Notes: generated by a model from the letters alone, not told the origin. DNA of 64,000 bases from Pleomorphomonas sp. PLEO (GCF_041320595.1 NZ_CP166625.1:2788001-2852000); one strand, 5' to 3'; positions 28,881-38,779 are shown, numbered from the stretch's first letter. Made by a program: numbers and translations.

Positions 28881-29630
28881 ATGGAATGGGTGTCGGACGC
28901 GCTGCTGATCGGCCTTCGCCCGCACGGGGAAACCAGTGCGGTGATCGAAGTGATGACGCCCGATTATGGTCGCCATCTCGGTCTCGTCAAAGGTGCTCGC
29001 TCCCGGCGTCTGCAGCCGGTGCTGCAGGCTGGCAATTCGTTGCTGGTCACCTGGCGGGCACGGCTAGAGACGCACCTCGGCTTGTTTTCCGTTGAGCTAT
29101 CGGAGGCCCGCGCCGCGCGGCTGATGGAGAGCGCCGCTGGTGTGTTCGGCGTGCAGATCGTCGCTGGCCATCTGAGGCTGCTGGCCGAGCGGGAGGCGCA
29201 TTCCGGTCTCTACCGGGCGGCGATCTCGCTGCTCGACCATCTCGACGGCGTCCTGCAATCGGCGGCTCTGGTTGCCCGCTTCGAGATGATGTTGCTCGAA
29301 GAGCTGGGCTTCGGGCTCGATCTGTCATGCTGCGCCGCCACGGGCCGGACCGATGATCTCCGCTTCGTCAGCCCCAAGTCGGCGCGGGCGGTGTGCGGCG
29401 ATGCCGGGGCGCCCTATGCCGACCGTCTCTTGAGGCTTCCGGCCTTCCTGCTGCCGGGGGCGGATCAGAGCCCCGACGCAGTCGACGTCGCGGCGGCGCT
29501 GAAGCTCACCGGTTTTTTCCTCGATCGGCATGTCGCCGGACCCAGGGCGATCGACTTGCCGCCGGCGCGAGCCCAGATGATCGGCAAGCTGGAAGCCGAG
29601 CAGCGAGCGCACCAAAGCCTCGTGCCGTAG
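28881..29630 (+). CDS. recO: DNA repair protein RecO
   Basis: Recombination mediator that loads RecA onto SSB-covered single strands with RecR. The 249-residue product has the N-terminal OB-fold: MEWVSDALLIGLRPHGETSA, VMTPDYGRHLGLVKGARSRR, and LQAGNSLLVTWRARLETHLG. The C-terminal helical region has CCAATGRTDDLRFVSPKSAR, where the zinc-finger cysteines of some RecO proteins are mostly missing, as in many alphaproteobacteria. It starts 12 bp after recX and closes the ppx-rlmE-recX-recO operon. Confidence 0.95.
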   Translation: MEWVSDALLIGLRPHGETSAVIEVMTPDYGRHLGLVKGARSRRLQPVLQAGNSLLVTWRARLETHLGLFSVELSEARAARLMESAAGVFGVQIVAGHLRLLAEREAHSGLYRAAISLLDHLDGVLQSAALVARFEMMLLEELGFGLDLSCCAATGRTDDLRFVSPKSARAVCGDAGAPYADRLLRLPAFLLPGADQSPDAVDVAAALKLTGFFLDRHVAGPRAIDLPPARAQMIGKLEAEQRAHQSLVP

Positions 29631-29806
29631 AGCCATTCAATCTTCACGCAACGGTCACTGCCGGTTCGCCATCGCCGGCTATCACGGTCTCGTCTGCCCG
29701 GCCGGACTGTTTTGTTGGTTGCTCTTAGTAGCAGGGTTCCCGCCGGGCGGGGCATCGACATCCTATTTTCGCAGTCGTCGCTTGAACCTTTCTTCAGGAG
29801 CAAGTC

Positions 29807-30958
29807 ATGAAAGCTCGTTTGCGCACGGAATTAGCCATCGCCGTCTTCGGCATGACGCTCGCAGCCAGCATTTTTCCCGCCAGTGCTGATAAGTTCACTA
29901 TCGCCGTGGTGTCCGACACGCAGAACTACAACGACGTGACGTTGCCGCAGCCGCGCGGCGTCAACGCCCTCATCCAGCAGATGCAATATCTGGTCGACAG
30001 TAAGAAGGAGAAGAATCTCGCCTTTGTCACCTTCGTTGGCGACATCGTCCAACATGGTGATGGCCAGTTCCGCACCGGTATCATCGGCCAATATACGCTC
30101 TGGGACACGCGGACCGAATGGGACTACGCCAACCTCGCCGTGTCGGTGCTGAGCTCGTCCGATATCCCGTTTGGCATGGTGCCGGGTAACCACGACTATG
30201 ACAACTATTCCTGGTACACGACCCCGAATGGTCCGGGTGCCAGCCGACCACTTCGTGGCGGCACGCTGTGGAACGCCTATTTCGGCCCGGCATCGCGCCA
30301 TTTCGCCAGCAAGGCCTGGTACGGCGGCAGCAACAACAACGGCATGGACAGCTATCAGGTGTTCGAGGCCGGCGGGCGCAAGTATCTGCATCTGGGCCTG
30401 GAGATGGAGCCGACGCCAGCCGCCCTCGATTGGGCCAAGCAGGTGATCGCCGCCAACGAGGGACTGCCGACCATCGTCACCACCCACGAATGGCTCGACC
30501 CCAACTTCACCGGCGAGACTGCCCGCTCCAACGACTACAAGTCCTATTTCGACGGTGCCGCCAACCTGCCCCCGGATGACGTCTGGGAGAAGTTCATCCG
30601 CAAGACGCCGCAGATCTTCATGGTGCTGGCCGGTCACGACTGGACATCGACGGTTGCCGGCGTCTCGCAAGGCGAAAACCTGCGTGTCGATACCAACGAC
30701 GCCGGCTATCCGGTCTACCAGTCGGTACAGGACTATCAGGGCAACACCATCGGGCCGGACGGAAAGCCGGATTCGGCCAATGGCGGTGCCGGCTGGCTGC
30801 GCTTCATCGAGTTCGATACCGATGCCAAGAAGCTGCACTATTACACTTACTCGACGCTGGTCGACAAATATGCCGGTCGCAACGGAGAGGCGAGCTTCGG
30901 TGTCGCGCCGAACTATTCGGACTTCACCGTGGATTTCCCGCCACAGCTTACCAAGTAA
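29807..30958 (+). CDS. Secreted calcineurin-like metallophosphoesterase
   Basis: A 383-residue exported phosphoesterase. The signal peptide ends PASA near residue 27. The dinuclear metal motifs appear in order: VVSDTQNYN near residue 34 (DxQ instead of DxH), VGDIVQHGD near 70, GNHDYDNYSW near 125, THEW near 225 and AGHDWTS near 275. Proteins with this motif set include secreted phosphodiesterases and phosphatases; the substrate is unknown. The ATG follows CAGGAG. It is not coupled to recO (176 bp gap) and ends at a strong bidirectional hairpin. Confidence 0.88.
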   Translation: MKARLRTELAIAVFGMTLAASIFPASADKFTIAVVSDTQNYNDVTLPQPRGVNALIQQMQYLVDSKKEKNLAFVTFVGDIVQHGDGQFRTGIIGQYTLWDTRTEWDYANLAVSVLSSSDIPFGMVPGNHDYDNYSWYTTPNGPGASRPLRGGTLWNAYFGPASRHFASKAWYGGSNNNGMDSYQVFEAGGRKYLHLGLEMEPTPAALDWAKQVIAANEGLPTIVTTHEWLDPNFTGETARSNDYKSYFDGAANLPPDDVWEKFIRKTPQIFMVLAGHDWTSTVAGVSQGENLRVDTNDAGYPVYQSVQDYQGNTIGPDGKPDSANGGAGWLRFIEFDTDAKKLHYYTYSTLVDKYAGRNGEASFGVAPNYSDFTVDFPPQLTK

Positions 30959-30995
30959 ACTGTAATTGGCTGGAACTAGGCTGACTGGAAATAGA

Positions 30996-31040
30996 CAAAA
31001 ACACAGGCGGGGATATTTCATCCTCGCCTGTGTTTGTCAT
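30996..31040. terminator. Bidirectional terminator between phosphoesterase and AMP-ligase-like genes
   Basis: AAAACACAGGCG pairs with CGCCTGTGTTT around a GGATATTTCATCC loop region that can itself pair. It is A-rich upstream and T-rich downstream, so it works for both convergent genes. Confidence 0.85.
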
Positions 31041-31072
31041 TCTTATGAGGGCGAGACAGTTACTCGCTAGAT

Positions 31073-32701
31073 CTACGCTACGGCTTGAAGAAACAGCGCC
31101 TCGCGGCGCACCGAACCGTCGGCATTGCGCGGGATTTCCGACACCGAAACCAACGCGGCCGGACGGTCGAGCTTGCCGGCCTCCTCGCCATCGAGCCAGA
31201 TCAGCAGCTCGGTCAGCGACGGACGCTCTCCGGCCTTTGGCACTACGGCCAAGCCGAGACGATGGCCGATTGGACCGGCCTCGATCGGAAACACGGCGGC
31301 ATCCTCGACGCCGGGATGGCTGCGGAACAGCGCGTCAAGCCGTTTGGGCGACACGGTGATGCCGGCGATGCCGATGGTCTCGCCGAGTGTGCCGGCGATC
31401 ACCAGTCGTCCATCGTGTTCCTCGGCGGCAAGGCCGGTGCGCAGGAAACCGTCGGAGGTGACGCCGAGCAGGGCGCTGCGACGACCAGACTGCGGCTCGG
31501 GCCAGGGCGCGTCTGGGATGGCGGCGCCACCAAGCAGCAGTTCGCCGCTCTCGGTCTTGCGGTTACGGGCGGCGGCCTTGGTCTTGATCCTCGCCTCGAA
31601 CAGCACCGGGGTGGTATCGAGGCCGCCCATGCGCGCCTCCCCGGATGGCAACGCCAAGGCGCCGCCTGCGACGTCGCGCGCACGCGGGATGAGGCAGAGA
31701 CCGCCGAGCGTAACAAGGTCGACCGTGCGAGCCGCCGGAGCCGGTGCGAGGCCGAGCCCACTGACCACCGCCGAAAAGGCAACGGAGCGGTCGAGACTGG
31801 CGGCGAGCGGGGCGACCATGACTTCCGGCAGTACGACGCGGTCGGCGCCGGTGCTCTCCACAGCGGCGGCGAGGCCGGCAAGCGAGGTGCCGTGATGGAA
31901 GGCGACGTGGCCGCCTGAAATCAGCGCCGAGGCAATCGAGCCGGCCACCGAGGCAAGACTGGCCGGGTGCATGGTGGAGAGAACGGTCTCGGACGCGGCA
32001 ACGCCGGCCTCGATCAAATGGCCGGTGGCGATTGCCATGAGCTGGTTGTGGCTGTAGGGAACGATCAGCAGTTCGTCGTCGGGCGTCCGCGCCATGGAGA
32101 GCAGGGCGATATGATCGGCCGCCGCGCCGCGCCGCACCACCTCAGGGGGCTCGCCCAGCGCCTCGACATCGGCGAGCACTTCGGAAAGATCGATCAGGCC
32201 GTCTGGCTGGCCGTCGCCGACGGCAAAGACGAAGCGGATGGCGAAGGTATCGGCGGCGACGTCGCGCACCAGTTCGCCCGACGGCTCGTCCTCGATCTCG
32301 GAGGCGGTGACCATGGCCTTGATCGACGCCGATTCGATGGCCGCCTCGATTTCCGACTTGGTCCAGTAAATGGGGAGCGGCGCCACAACGAGGCCGGCTT
32401 TCAGCGCAGCGAACAGGATGATGGCGGCGTCGGCGCAGGGTGGCAGGTGGATGCCGAGCACCATGTCCGGCCGAAGGCCGACGGCGGCGAAGAAGGCGGC
32501 GAGGCCATTGACGCGCTTTTCAGCGTCGGCGAAGCCGTAGCGGGCGGAGAGGCCTGGCACGGCGCCAACGCCGACATCCTCGAAGGCGATCGTCTCGGGC
32601 GCGACAGCGGCGGAGCGATGCAGCAAATCGCAGAGCGTGACGTTGTTCCACGCGCCGGATGCGACGTAGGCTTCGGTTCGTTGTTCGGACGTCAGGATCA
32701 T
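31073..32701 (-). CDS. AMP-dependent ligase homologue lacking catalytic motifs
   Basis: A 542-residue protein with the fold of acyl-CoA synthetases/ANL enzymes: an N-terminal DLLHRSAAVAPETIAFEDVG, LRPDMVLGIHLPPCADAAII, and a C-terminal domain with ETIGIAGITVSPKRLDALFR and HPGVEDAAVFPI. The Ser/Thr/Gly-rich ATP loop (normally TSGTTGxPKG) is replaced by MARTPDDELLIVPYSH. DGWFxTGD appears as DGFLRTGL, and the catalytic lysine of the A10 motif is serine at residue 530 (RNADGSVRREA). Adenylation activity is therefore doubtful. It lies 43 bp downstream of the peptide-binding protein gene. A binding or regulatory role is possible; this is inference. Confidence 0.78.
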   Translation of the reverse strand: MILTSEQRTEAYVASGAWNNVTLCDLLHRSAAVAPETIAFEDVGVGAVPGLSARYGFADAEKRVNGLAAFFAAVGLRPDMVLGIHLPPCADAAIILFAALKAGLVVAPLPIYWTKSEIEAAIESASIKAMVTASEIEDEPSGELVRDVAADTFAIRFVFAVGDGQPDGLIDLSEVLADVEALGEPPEVVRRGAAADHIALLSMARTPDDELLIVPYSHNQLMAIATGHLIEAGVAASETVLSTMHPASLASVAGSIASALISGGHVAFHHGTSLAGLAAAVESTGADRVVLPEVMVAPLAASLDRSVAFSAVVSGLGLAPAPAARTVDLVTLGGLCLIPRARDVAGGALALPSGEARMGGLDTTPVLFEARIKTKAAARNRKTESGELLLGGAAIPDAPWPEPQSGRRSALLGVTSDGFLRTGLAAEEHDGRLVIAGTLGETIGIAGITVSPKRLDALFRSHPGVEDAAVFPIEAGPIGHRLGLAVVPKAGERPSLTELLIWLDGEEAGKLDRPAALVSVSEIPRNADGSVRREALFLQAVA

Positions 32702-32744
32702 CGCTCGTTTCCCTGTTGGCCCCGGATTTCAGGACTTTTGGGCG

Positions 32745-34556
32745 TTAGGACTTGACGTCCGCCCACCAGGCGGACGGTTGAATGCCGGTTAGCGCCGTCG
32801 CGTCCGGCCGGTGGATGCGTGTCCAGCGAGCGACCAGATCTTCGGGCAGGTGGAATAGCGGGACGCAGTAGAGACCGGAGATCAACACGCGGTCGAGCGC
32901 ACGCACGGCGGTTTCGAACTCCGTCTGTCCGGTGGCGGCGAGCAACGCGTCGATCATGGCATCGATGGCTGGGCTCGATGCGCCGGCATAGTTGAAGGTG
33001 CCCTCGGTGACCGCCGCCTTCTGCGACCAGCGATTCACCTGTTCGTTGCCGGGCGACAGCGACGCCATCCAGAGCATTTGCAGCATGTCGAAGTCGAAGC
33101 TTTTCTGGCGGTCGTAATATTGCGTCGAGTCGACGAGCCGCACCGACATGTCGATGCCAATCAGCTTGAGCGTCGCCTGATAGGAGAGGGCGAGGCGCTC
33201 CTCGTCGGGCACTTTGGCCATGAACTCGAAGGCAAAGGGCTTACCGTTCGCATCGACCAACTGACGACCGTCGAGTTTCCAGCCAACCTGTCCGAGGAGG
33301 TCGAGGGCCGCACGTAGCGCCTTGCGGTCGCGGCCCGAACCGTCGCTGACCGGCGGCGCATAGGTGCCGGCCATGACGTCCGGCCTCACCTGGTCCTCAA
33401 ACGGGGCGAGCAAGGCCTTTTCGGCGTCGGAAGCGGCAACACCGATCGCCGACAGGCTGGATCCCTCGAAATAGGAACCGCTGCGGGCGTAGGCGCCATA
33501 GTAGAGCGTGCGATTGATGGCTTCGAAGTCGAACAGCAACGTCAGCGCCTCGCGGACACGGGCGTCCTTGAAGAACTCTCGCCGCGTGTTGAAGACGAAC
33601 CCGGTCATGCCCTTGGGCGAACCGTTCCGAACCTTCTCCATGACGACACGGCCGTCCTTGACCGCCGGGAAGTCGTAGGCCTTGGCCCAGTGGCCGGGAT
33701 CGTTGTCGATGTTGACGTCGAAGGCGCCGGACTTGAAGGCCTCGAAATAGGCGGTGCTGTCCTTGAAATACTCGATGCGGATCTCGTCGAAATTGTCGAG
33801 GCCGCGCTTAATGGGCAATTCCCTAGCCCAATAGCTCGGGTTGCGCTTCAGCACTACCTGCCGGCCCTCGTCGACGCTGGCCACTTGATAGGGGCCGGAG
33901 CCCATCATCGGTTTCATCGAAGATTGATCGAAGGTATCGGGGTCCACCGCGTGCCGGGGCAGGATGGGCGTGTAGCCGCCGATCAGGAGTGGCAGCTCGC
34001 GGTCGGCACCGTCGGCAAAGGAAAAGCGCAAGGTGCGCTCACCGACGCGATCGACCGACACCACCTTGTCGAATCGACGCTTGTAGACCGGCCGTCCCTT
34101 GTTCTTCAAAAGATCGACGGTGAACAGCACGTCATCGACCGTCACCGGCTGGCCGTCGGCAAAAGTAGCGCCGGCATTGAGCGTGAATTCGGCCCAGCCG
34201 CGGTCGGCCGGCATCTCGACGCCCTCGGCGAGAAGGCCGTAGAGCGCGAAGGCTTCATCGGCGGTGCGATAGAGAAGGGTGTCCCAGACGTTGTTGCCGT
34301 AAAGCGCGTCGGAAAGGCCGCGCGGCGCGTTGCCCTTGACGATGAAGGGATTGAGGCTGTCGAACGAGCCGGGAAAGCCAAGCGCAAACGTGCCACCTTT
34401 GGGAGCGGCGGGATCGGCATAGGGAAGATGGTCGAAGTCGGCGGGCAGGGCGGGCTCGCCATGCATGGCAATACCGTGCACCGATGCTGCTCGGGCCGGT
34501 AGTGACATAAGAAGGCCGGCGCCGACGGTACCAAGACAAAAAACGCGGCGAGTCAT
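32745..34556 (-). CDS. Periplasmic oligopeptide-type binding protein (SBP family 5, YejA-like)
   Basis: A 603-residue extracellular solute-binding protein of the peptide/opine/nickel family, closest in style to YejA. The N-terminus MTRRVFCLGTVGAGLLMSLP has a twin-arginine-like TRRVF motif before the hydrophobic stretch, then ARA cleavage. Conserved parts include HGEPALPADFDHLPYADPAA, KGGTF, SFDSLNPFIVKGNAPRG, MGSGPYQV, and the C-terminal IDALLAATGQTEFETAVRAL. The ATG at 34556 is chosen over 34568 because it begins the Tat-like motif. No permease genes are adjacent, so the cognate transporter is encoded elsewhere. Confidence 0.9.
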   Translation of the reverse strand: MTRRVFCLGTVGAGLLMSLPARAASVHGIAMHGEPALPADFDHLPYADPAAPKGGTFALGFPGSFDSLNPFIVKGNAPRGLSDALYGNNVWDTLLYRTADEAFALYGLLAEGVEMPADRGWAEFTLNAGATFADGQPVTVDDVLFTVDLLKNKGRPVYKRRFDKVVSVDRVGERTLRFSFADGADRELPLLIGGYTPILPRHAVDPDTFDQSSMKPMMGSGPYQVASVDEGRQVVLKRNPSYWARELPIKRGLDNFDEIRIEYFKDSTAYFEAFKSGAFDVNIDNDPGHWAKAYDFPAVKDGRVVMEKVRNGSPKGMTGFVFNTRREFFKDARVREALTLLFDFEAINRTLYYGAYARSGSYFEGSSLSAIGVAASDAEKALLAPFEDQVRPDVMAGTYAPPVSDGSGRDRKALRAALDLLGQVGWKLDGRQLVDANGKPFAFEFMAKVPDEERLALSYQATLKLIGIDMSVRLVDSTQYYDRQKSFDFDMLQMLWMASLSPGNEQVNRWSQKAAVTEGTFNYAGASSPAIDAMIDALLAATGQTEFETAVRALDRVLISGLYCVPLFHLPEDLVARWTRIHRPDATALTGIQPSAWWADVKS

Positions 34557-34929
34557 GACGCCAGACATACAAACGGGCTCCGTGTGGAAGCGAATCTTTC
34601 CCAGAGGTTAACACGTCCTTCCGCCGAGACCGATGATTTTTGGCGCAAATGGCACTTGGTCCACCGCCGAACCGCATGAACGGACGACGATTTTCCCTCT
34701 ATTGCCGCCGAGCCACCGTGTTGCCTAAATTTGCGGTCATCGGGTTCTGCGACTTCCGAATGGGGGGTGGGGTGAGCCCCGCGTGCCGCAGGGCGGAGAA
34801 AAGTCACTTTCGGCAGGCTTCCTCGGGTTCGGATTGCGCGAAGCGCTGTTGACAAGTCGATCGAAATCAGACGATCGGTAGCGCCACAGATGTGTGCCTC
34901 CGGATCGACGCATGCAAAGGATTGGGCGA
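34557..34929. other. Divergent spacer between the peptide-binding gene and the IalB gene
   Basis: A 373-bp region without a supportable gene. A perfect TTGACA is present at 34849-34854, about 75 bp upstream of the IalB gene, but no convincing -10 follows at the right distance. The region reads open on both strands for short stretches that look like chance. Confidence 0.4.
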
Positions 34930-35598
34930 ATGGCAACAGTTTTTTCTTTTAGAACTCTGGGTTGCGTTGCGGCGCTGCTCTTGTCGGCGACGGCGGCCCT
35001 GGCTCAGGACAAGCCTACCGCCGCGCCCGCGGCTGCCGCCGCCGGTGCTGCCACCGATGCCGGTGCGGACAACCCCTGGAACAAGCTCTGCGGCGAAGAC
35101 GCCCGTACCAAGAAGCAGGTCTGCTTCACGGTTCGCGAGCTCCGGACCGACAGTGGCCAGTTCTTGGCCTCGGCCGGCATACGTGAGGTGGACGGCGAGA
35201 CGCGCAAGATCCTTCTGGTGCAGACGCCGGTCGCCATGCTGATCCAGCCGGGCATCCGCGTGCAGGTCGATCAGAACACCCAGGTGCCGGGCAAGTTCAC
35301 CATCTGCATGCCCAATGCCTGCTTCGCCGAGATCCCGATCACCGACGATTTCACCGCGTCGATGAAGAAGGGCAAGGACCTGATCATCACCACGCAGAAC
35401 CAGCAGGCGAAGGCGTTGAACTTCCCGATCTCGCTCGGTGGTTTCACCTCCTCCTACGAAGGCCCGGCGATCGACACGGCTGCTCTCCAGCGCCAGCGCG
35501 ATCAGCTCGCCACCGAGGTGCAGCGTAAGGCCAAGGAAGCTCAGCAGAAGCTGCTGGACGCGCAGAACGCCGCCTCCGGTAACGCCACCAAGCCCTGA
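34930..35598 (+). CDS. Invasion-associated locus B (IalB) family protein
   Basis: A 222-residue exported protein. The signal peptide (GCVAALLLSATAALAQ) is followed by an Ala-rich linker and the IalB domain from about residue 50: NPWNKLCGEDARTKKQVCFT, GIREVDGETRKILLVQTPVA, and FTICMPNACFAEIPITDDF, with the four conserved cysteines (two pairs likely disulfide-bonded). The last 40 residues are a charged, probably coiled-coil helix (QRQRDQLATEVQRKAKEAQQ). The family was first found in Bartonella invasion but is widespread in free-living relatives with unclear function. The ATG at 34930 follows AAAGGA. Confidence 0.87.
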   Translation: MATVFSFRTLGCVAALLLSATAALAQDKPTAAPAAAAAGAATDAGADNPWNKLCGEDARTKKQVCFTVRELRTDSGQFLASAGIREVDGETRKILLVQTPVAMLIQPGIRVQVDQNTQVPGKFTICMPNACFAEIPITDDFTASMKKGKDLIITTQNQQAKALNFPISLGGFTSSYEGPAIDTAALQRQRDQLATEVQRKAKEAQQKLLDAQNAASGNATKP

Positions 35599-35624
35599 GC
35601 CAACCGATAGTCTGCAAGCAAATT

Positions 35625-35660
35625 AAGCCCGGCGGGGGATTTCCCGGCCGGGCTTTTTTG
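35625..35660 (+). terminator. Intrinsic terminator of the IalB gene
   Basis: AAGCCCGGC pairs with GCCGGGCTT and is followed by a run of six T. It lies about 27 bp past the stop, close to the convergent katA gene. Confidence 0.9.
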
Positions 35661-35680
35661 TTGGCGTTTGGCCGCCCTAT

Positions 35681-37123
35681 TCAGCCGATGCGAAGGGCCT
35701 GCCGGACACCCGCCGCGTAGGCCGGATCGATCCTTTCGAAATGGCTGAGCTGGCGTTCGACGATCTCAAGCGGCACGCCAGCCATGGCGGCGGCGATGTT
35801 GTGGAAGAGCCGCTGCCTCTGACCATCGTCGAACAGGCGGAACAGCGCGGCGGCCTGCGAATAATCGTCATTGCCCTCGCGGTGGTCGTAGCGGTCGGCA
35901 TCGCCGGAGATCCTGAGCGGTGGCTCGCGGAATTCCGGTGCCTGACGCGGGCCACCGAAGCTGTTGGGCTCGTAATAGGCGTCCGGATTGGGCTTGTTGG
36001 GCATAAAGTTCATGGCGCCGTCCTTGTGATAGTGATGGATGGGGCATTTCGGCGCATTGACGGGCAGCGCCTCATAATGAGTGCCGAGCCGGTAACGATG
36101 GGCATCGGCATAGGAGAAGATGCGGGCCTGCAACATCTTGTCGGGCGAGAAGCCGACGCCGGGCACGATATTGGACGGCGAGAAGGCGGCCTGCTCGATT
36201 TCGGCGAAATAGTTGTCGGCGTTGCGGTTGAGTTCGAAGGTGCCGACCTCGATCAACGGATAGTCGGCATGTGGCCAGACCTTGGTGAGGTCGAACGGAT
36301 TATAGGACGTCTTCTCCGCGTCCAATTCCGGCATGATCTGAACCAAGAACTTCCAGCGCGGATAGTCGCCGGCCTCGATGGCGCCGAACAGGTCTTCCTG
36401 AGTCGATTCGCGGGTACGGCCGACCAACTCCGCCGCCTCGGCATTGGTGTAATGGCGGTGGCCCTGCAGCGTCTTGAAATGGAATTTCACCCAGAATCGC
36501 TCGCCGGCCTCGTTGATGAACGAATAGGTGTGCGAGCCGAAGCCGTCGATGTGACGAACGTCGGTCGGCAGGCCCCGATCGGAGAACAGGATGGTGACCT
36601 GGTGGAGGCTTTCGGGCGACAGCGACCAGAAATCCCACATGGCAGTGGGCGAACGGAGGTTGGTGCGCGGATGCCGCTTCTGGGTGTGGATGAAATCGGG
36701 GAACTTCAGCGGATCGCGGACGAAGAACACCGGCGTGTTGTTGCCGACGACATCCCAGTTGCCTTCCTCGGTGTAGAACTTCAGGGCAAAGCCGCGTACG
36801 TCGCGCTCGGCGTCGGCGGCGCCGAGTTCACCGGCCACGGTCGAAAAGCGCAGCAGCAGCGGCGTCTTCTTGCCGACCTCGGAGAACAGGCGGGCGCGGG
36901 TGTAGCGGGTGATGTCGTGGGTGACCGTCAGTTCGCCGAAAGCGCCCCAGCCCTTGGCGTGGACGACACGCTCGGGAATGCGCTCGCGGTTCTGGTGGGC
37001 CAGTTTCTCGATGAGTTGCCAGTCCTGCATCAGCACCGGGCCACGTGGGCCGGCGGTGAGCGAATTCTGGTTGTCGGAGATGGGCGAGCCGGCGGTGGTC
37101 GTCTGGATCGGTCTGTCAGTCAT
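35681..37123 (-). CDS. katA: Monofunctional haem catalase
   Basis: Decomposes hydrogen peroxide. At 480 residues it is a small-subunit (clade 3 type) catalase. The distal side shows [20 protein letters not shown] (catalytic His near residue 55) and [20 protein letters not shown] (catalytic Asn). The proximal haem ligand Tyr is in [15 protein letters not shown] near residue 340. It is divergently transcribed from oxyR with a 125-bp shared control region holding a T-N11-A dyad, so peroxide induction through OxyR is likely. Confidence 0.97.
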   Translation of the reverse strand: MTDRPIQTTTAGSPISDNQNSLTAGPRGPVLMQDWQLIEKLAHQNRERIPERVVHAKGWGAFGELTVTHDITRYTRARLFSEVGKKTPLLLRFSTVAGELGAADAERDVRGFALKFYTEEGNWDVVGNNTPVFFVRDPLKFPDFIHTQKRHPRTNLRSPTAMWDFWSLSPESLHQVTILFSDRGLPTDVRHIDGFGSHTYSFINEAGERFWVKFHFKTLQGHRHYTNAEAAELVGRTRESTQEDLFGAIEAGDYPRWKFLVQIMPELDAEKTSYNPFDLTKVWPHADYPLIEVGTFELNRNADNYFAEIEQAAFSPSNIVPGVGFSPDKMLQARIFSYADAHRYRLGTHYEALPVNAPKCPIHHYHKDGAMNFMPNKPNPDAYYEPNSFGGPRQAPEFREPPLRISGDADRYDHREGNDDYSQAAALFRLFDDGQRQRLFHNIAAAMAGVPLEIVERQLSHFERIDPAYAAGVRQALRIG

Positions 37124-37200
37124 GGCGGGGCTTTCTGTTGTGGGGCGATGGTGTCAAAACGAGGATCTGGCCTTGCTGACATCGACATGACGGCATTTTC

Positions 37201-37213
37201 TGGAATCATTCCA
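37201..37213. promoter_or_regulatory. LysR-type T-N11-A dyad in the katA/oxyR control region
   Basis: TGGAAT-C-ATTCCA is a perfect 6+1+6 inverted repeat that also fits the T-N11-A consensus of LysR regulators. It lies 35 bp upstream of oxyR and 77 bp upstream of katA, the usual place for a site controlling both genes. OxyR binding is inferred from the context. Confidence 0.55.
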
Positions 37214-37248
37214 ATTGCTTTGTCCGGGTGGGCTGATAGGATTTCCTT

Positions 37249-38163
37249 ATGAAGATCACCCTGCGTCAGTTGCGTTATCTCGATGCGCTCGCCGCTGAGG
37301 GCCACTTCGGCCGGGCTGCCGATCGGGTATCGGTCAGCCAGCCGGCATTGTCGGCTCAGATTCGAGAACTCGAGGCGGCGCTTGGTTGCCAGTTGGTCGA
37401 GCGCATATCCACGGGCGCCCGGTTGACGGCCACTGGCCAAGAGATCGTCAGGCGTGGCCGTCGCATTCTGGCCGAGGCGGGAGACCTCGAGACCTATGCC
37501 CGCGCCGCCGCCGATCCGACGGCCGGCGCGCTGCGACTCGGCATCATTCCGTCGATTGGCCCCTATCTGTTGCCGAAGCTGCTGTTGGCCCTTGCCGAGA
37601 GCTTTCCGGCGCTGAAGGTCGGTGTGCGAGAGACCGTCACGGCTACCCTGGTGGGCGAATTGCAGGATGGCGGGCTCGATCTCATCATCGCCAGCCTGCC
37701 GCTGGGCGATCCGTCCTTTGTGGAAAGGCCGGTGTTCACCGACGCGTTCCTGCTGGCGACGCCCGCGGCGGGGCCGTTGTCGCTCGGCGCCTTCGACAAG
37801 GCGGCCGACATTCCCACCGAAGCGCTGCTGTTGCTCGAAGACGGCCATTGCCTGCGCGACCAGACGCTCGCCTCCTGTGGCGCCCTGGACGCCCGGCGAT
37901 TGACGCGGGCTGGCGTCACCTCGCTGGCCACCATTCTGCAACTGGTGGCGGCCGGGCAGGGAATCACGCTTCTGCCGGAACTTTTTCTGGCGGCGACGCC
38001 GCTCGATGCCGGTCGCGTGCGCCTCCGTCGGTTCTCCGAGCCGGAACCGCACCGCAACATTGGTCTTGCCTGGCGTCGCAGCAGTCCACTCTCTCCCCTC
38101 TGCGAACGCATCGCCGACCTGACGGCCGAGCTGAAGCCGGCGTCCGACGCCATTCCGGCGTGA
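37249..38163 (+). CDS. oxyR: Peroxide-sensing LysR family regulator OxyR
   Basis: The 304-residue regulator has an N-terminal winged helix (MKITLRQLRYLDALAAEGHF, GRAADRVSVSQPALSAQIRE) and a C-terminal redox domain. The two redox cysteines are C201 and C210 in GHCLRDQTLASCGA, the same 9-residue spacing as E. coli C199/C208. It is divergent from katA, the classic arrangement, and it presumably activates katA when oxidised and represses itself. The start is the ATG at 37249; the ribosome site is AGGA. Confidence 0.95.
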   Translation: MKITLRQLRYLDALAAEGHFGRAADRVSVSQPALSAQIRELEAALGCQLVERISTGARLTATGQEIVRRGRRILAEAGDLETYARAAADPTAGALRLGIIPSIGPYLLPKLLLALAESFPALKVGVRETVTATLVGELQDGGLDLIIASLPLGDPSFVERPVFTDAFLLATPAAGPLSLGAFDKAADIPTEALLLLEDGHCLRDQTLASCGALDARRLTRAGVTSLATILQLVAAGQGITLLPELFLAATPLDAGRVRLRRFSEPEPHRNIGLAWRRSSPLSPLCERIADLTAELKPASDAIPA

Positions 38164-38356
38164 AGCCCGCCTTGTCATAATAGCGAGGGGAAGGGGCAGA
38201 GCCGCATGCCCTGACACGAAAGTCGACTTGCCATCGGTTTTCGAGGCTTTGCCGCGCTTGCTCCATGGTCATCCCACGGCTATAAGCCGGCCTGACCAGA
38301 GATCCGGCGGCGACCGGACCCGGCCTTGCCGCCAACCATAAAAGGGGCAGATTTCA

Positions 38357-38779
38357 ATGGCGATCGAACGTACCTTCTCGATGATCAAGCCCGACGCAAC
38401 CCGTCGCAACCTCACCGGTGCCATCACCGCCAAGCTCGAGGCGGCCGGCCTGCGGGTCATCGCCGCCAAGCGCGTGTGGATGAGCCGCAAGCAGGCTGAG
38501 GGCTTTTATGCCGTCCATAAGGGCAAGCCTTTCTACGATGAGCTCGTCGACTTCATGTCGTCGGCGCCGACCGTGGTGCAGGTGCTCGAGGGCGAGAATG
38601 CCATCGCCAAGAATCGCGAAGTGATGGGCGCCACCAACCCAGAGAAGGCCGCCGCTGGCACCATCCGCAAGGAGTTTGCGCTGTCGATGGGCGAGAACTC
38701 GGTGCATGGCTCCGACGCGCCGGAAACGGCCGCTCAGGAAATCGCCTACTGGTTCTCCGAGACCGAAATCGTCGGCTGA
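38357..38779 (+). CDS. ndk: Nucleoside diphosphate kinase
   Basis: Transfers the terminal phosphate between nucleoside di- and triphosphates. The 140-residue protein carries the catalytic histidine H117 in [12 protein letters not shown] and the N-terminal [13 protein letters not shown] nucleotide-binding motif. AAAGGGG precedes the ATG. Monocistronic, with a perfect terminator immediately after. Confidence 0.98.
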   Translation: MAIERTFSMIKPDATRRNLTGAITAKLEAAGLRVIAAKRVWMSRKQAEGFYAVHKGKPFYDELVDFMSSAPTVVQVLEGENAIAKNREVMGATNPEKAAAGTIRKEFALSMGENSVHGSDAPETAAQEIAYWFSETEIVG

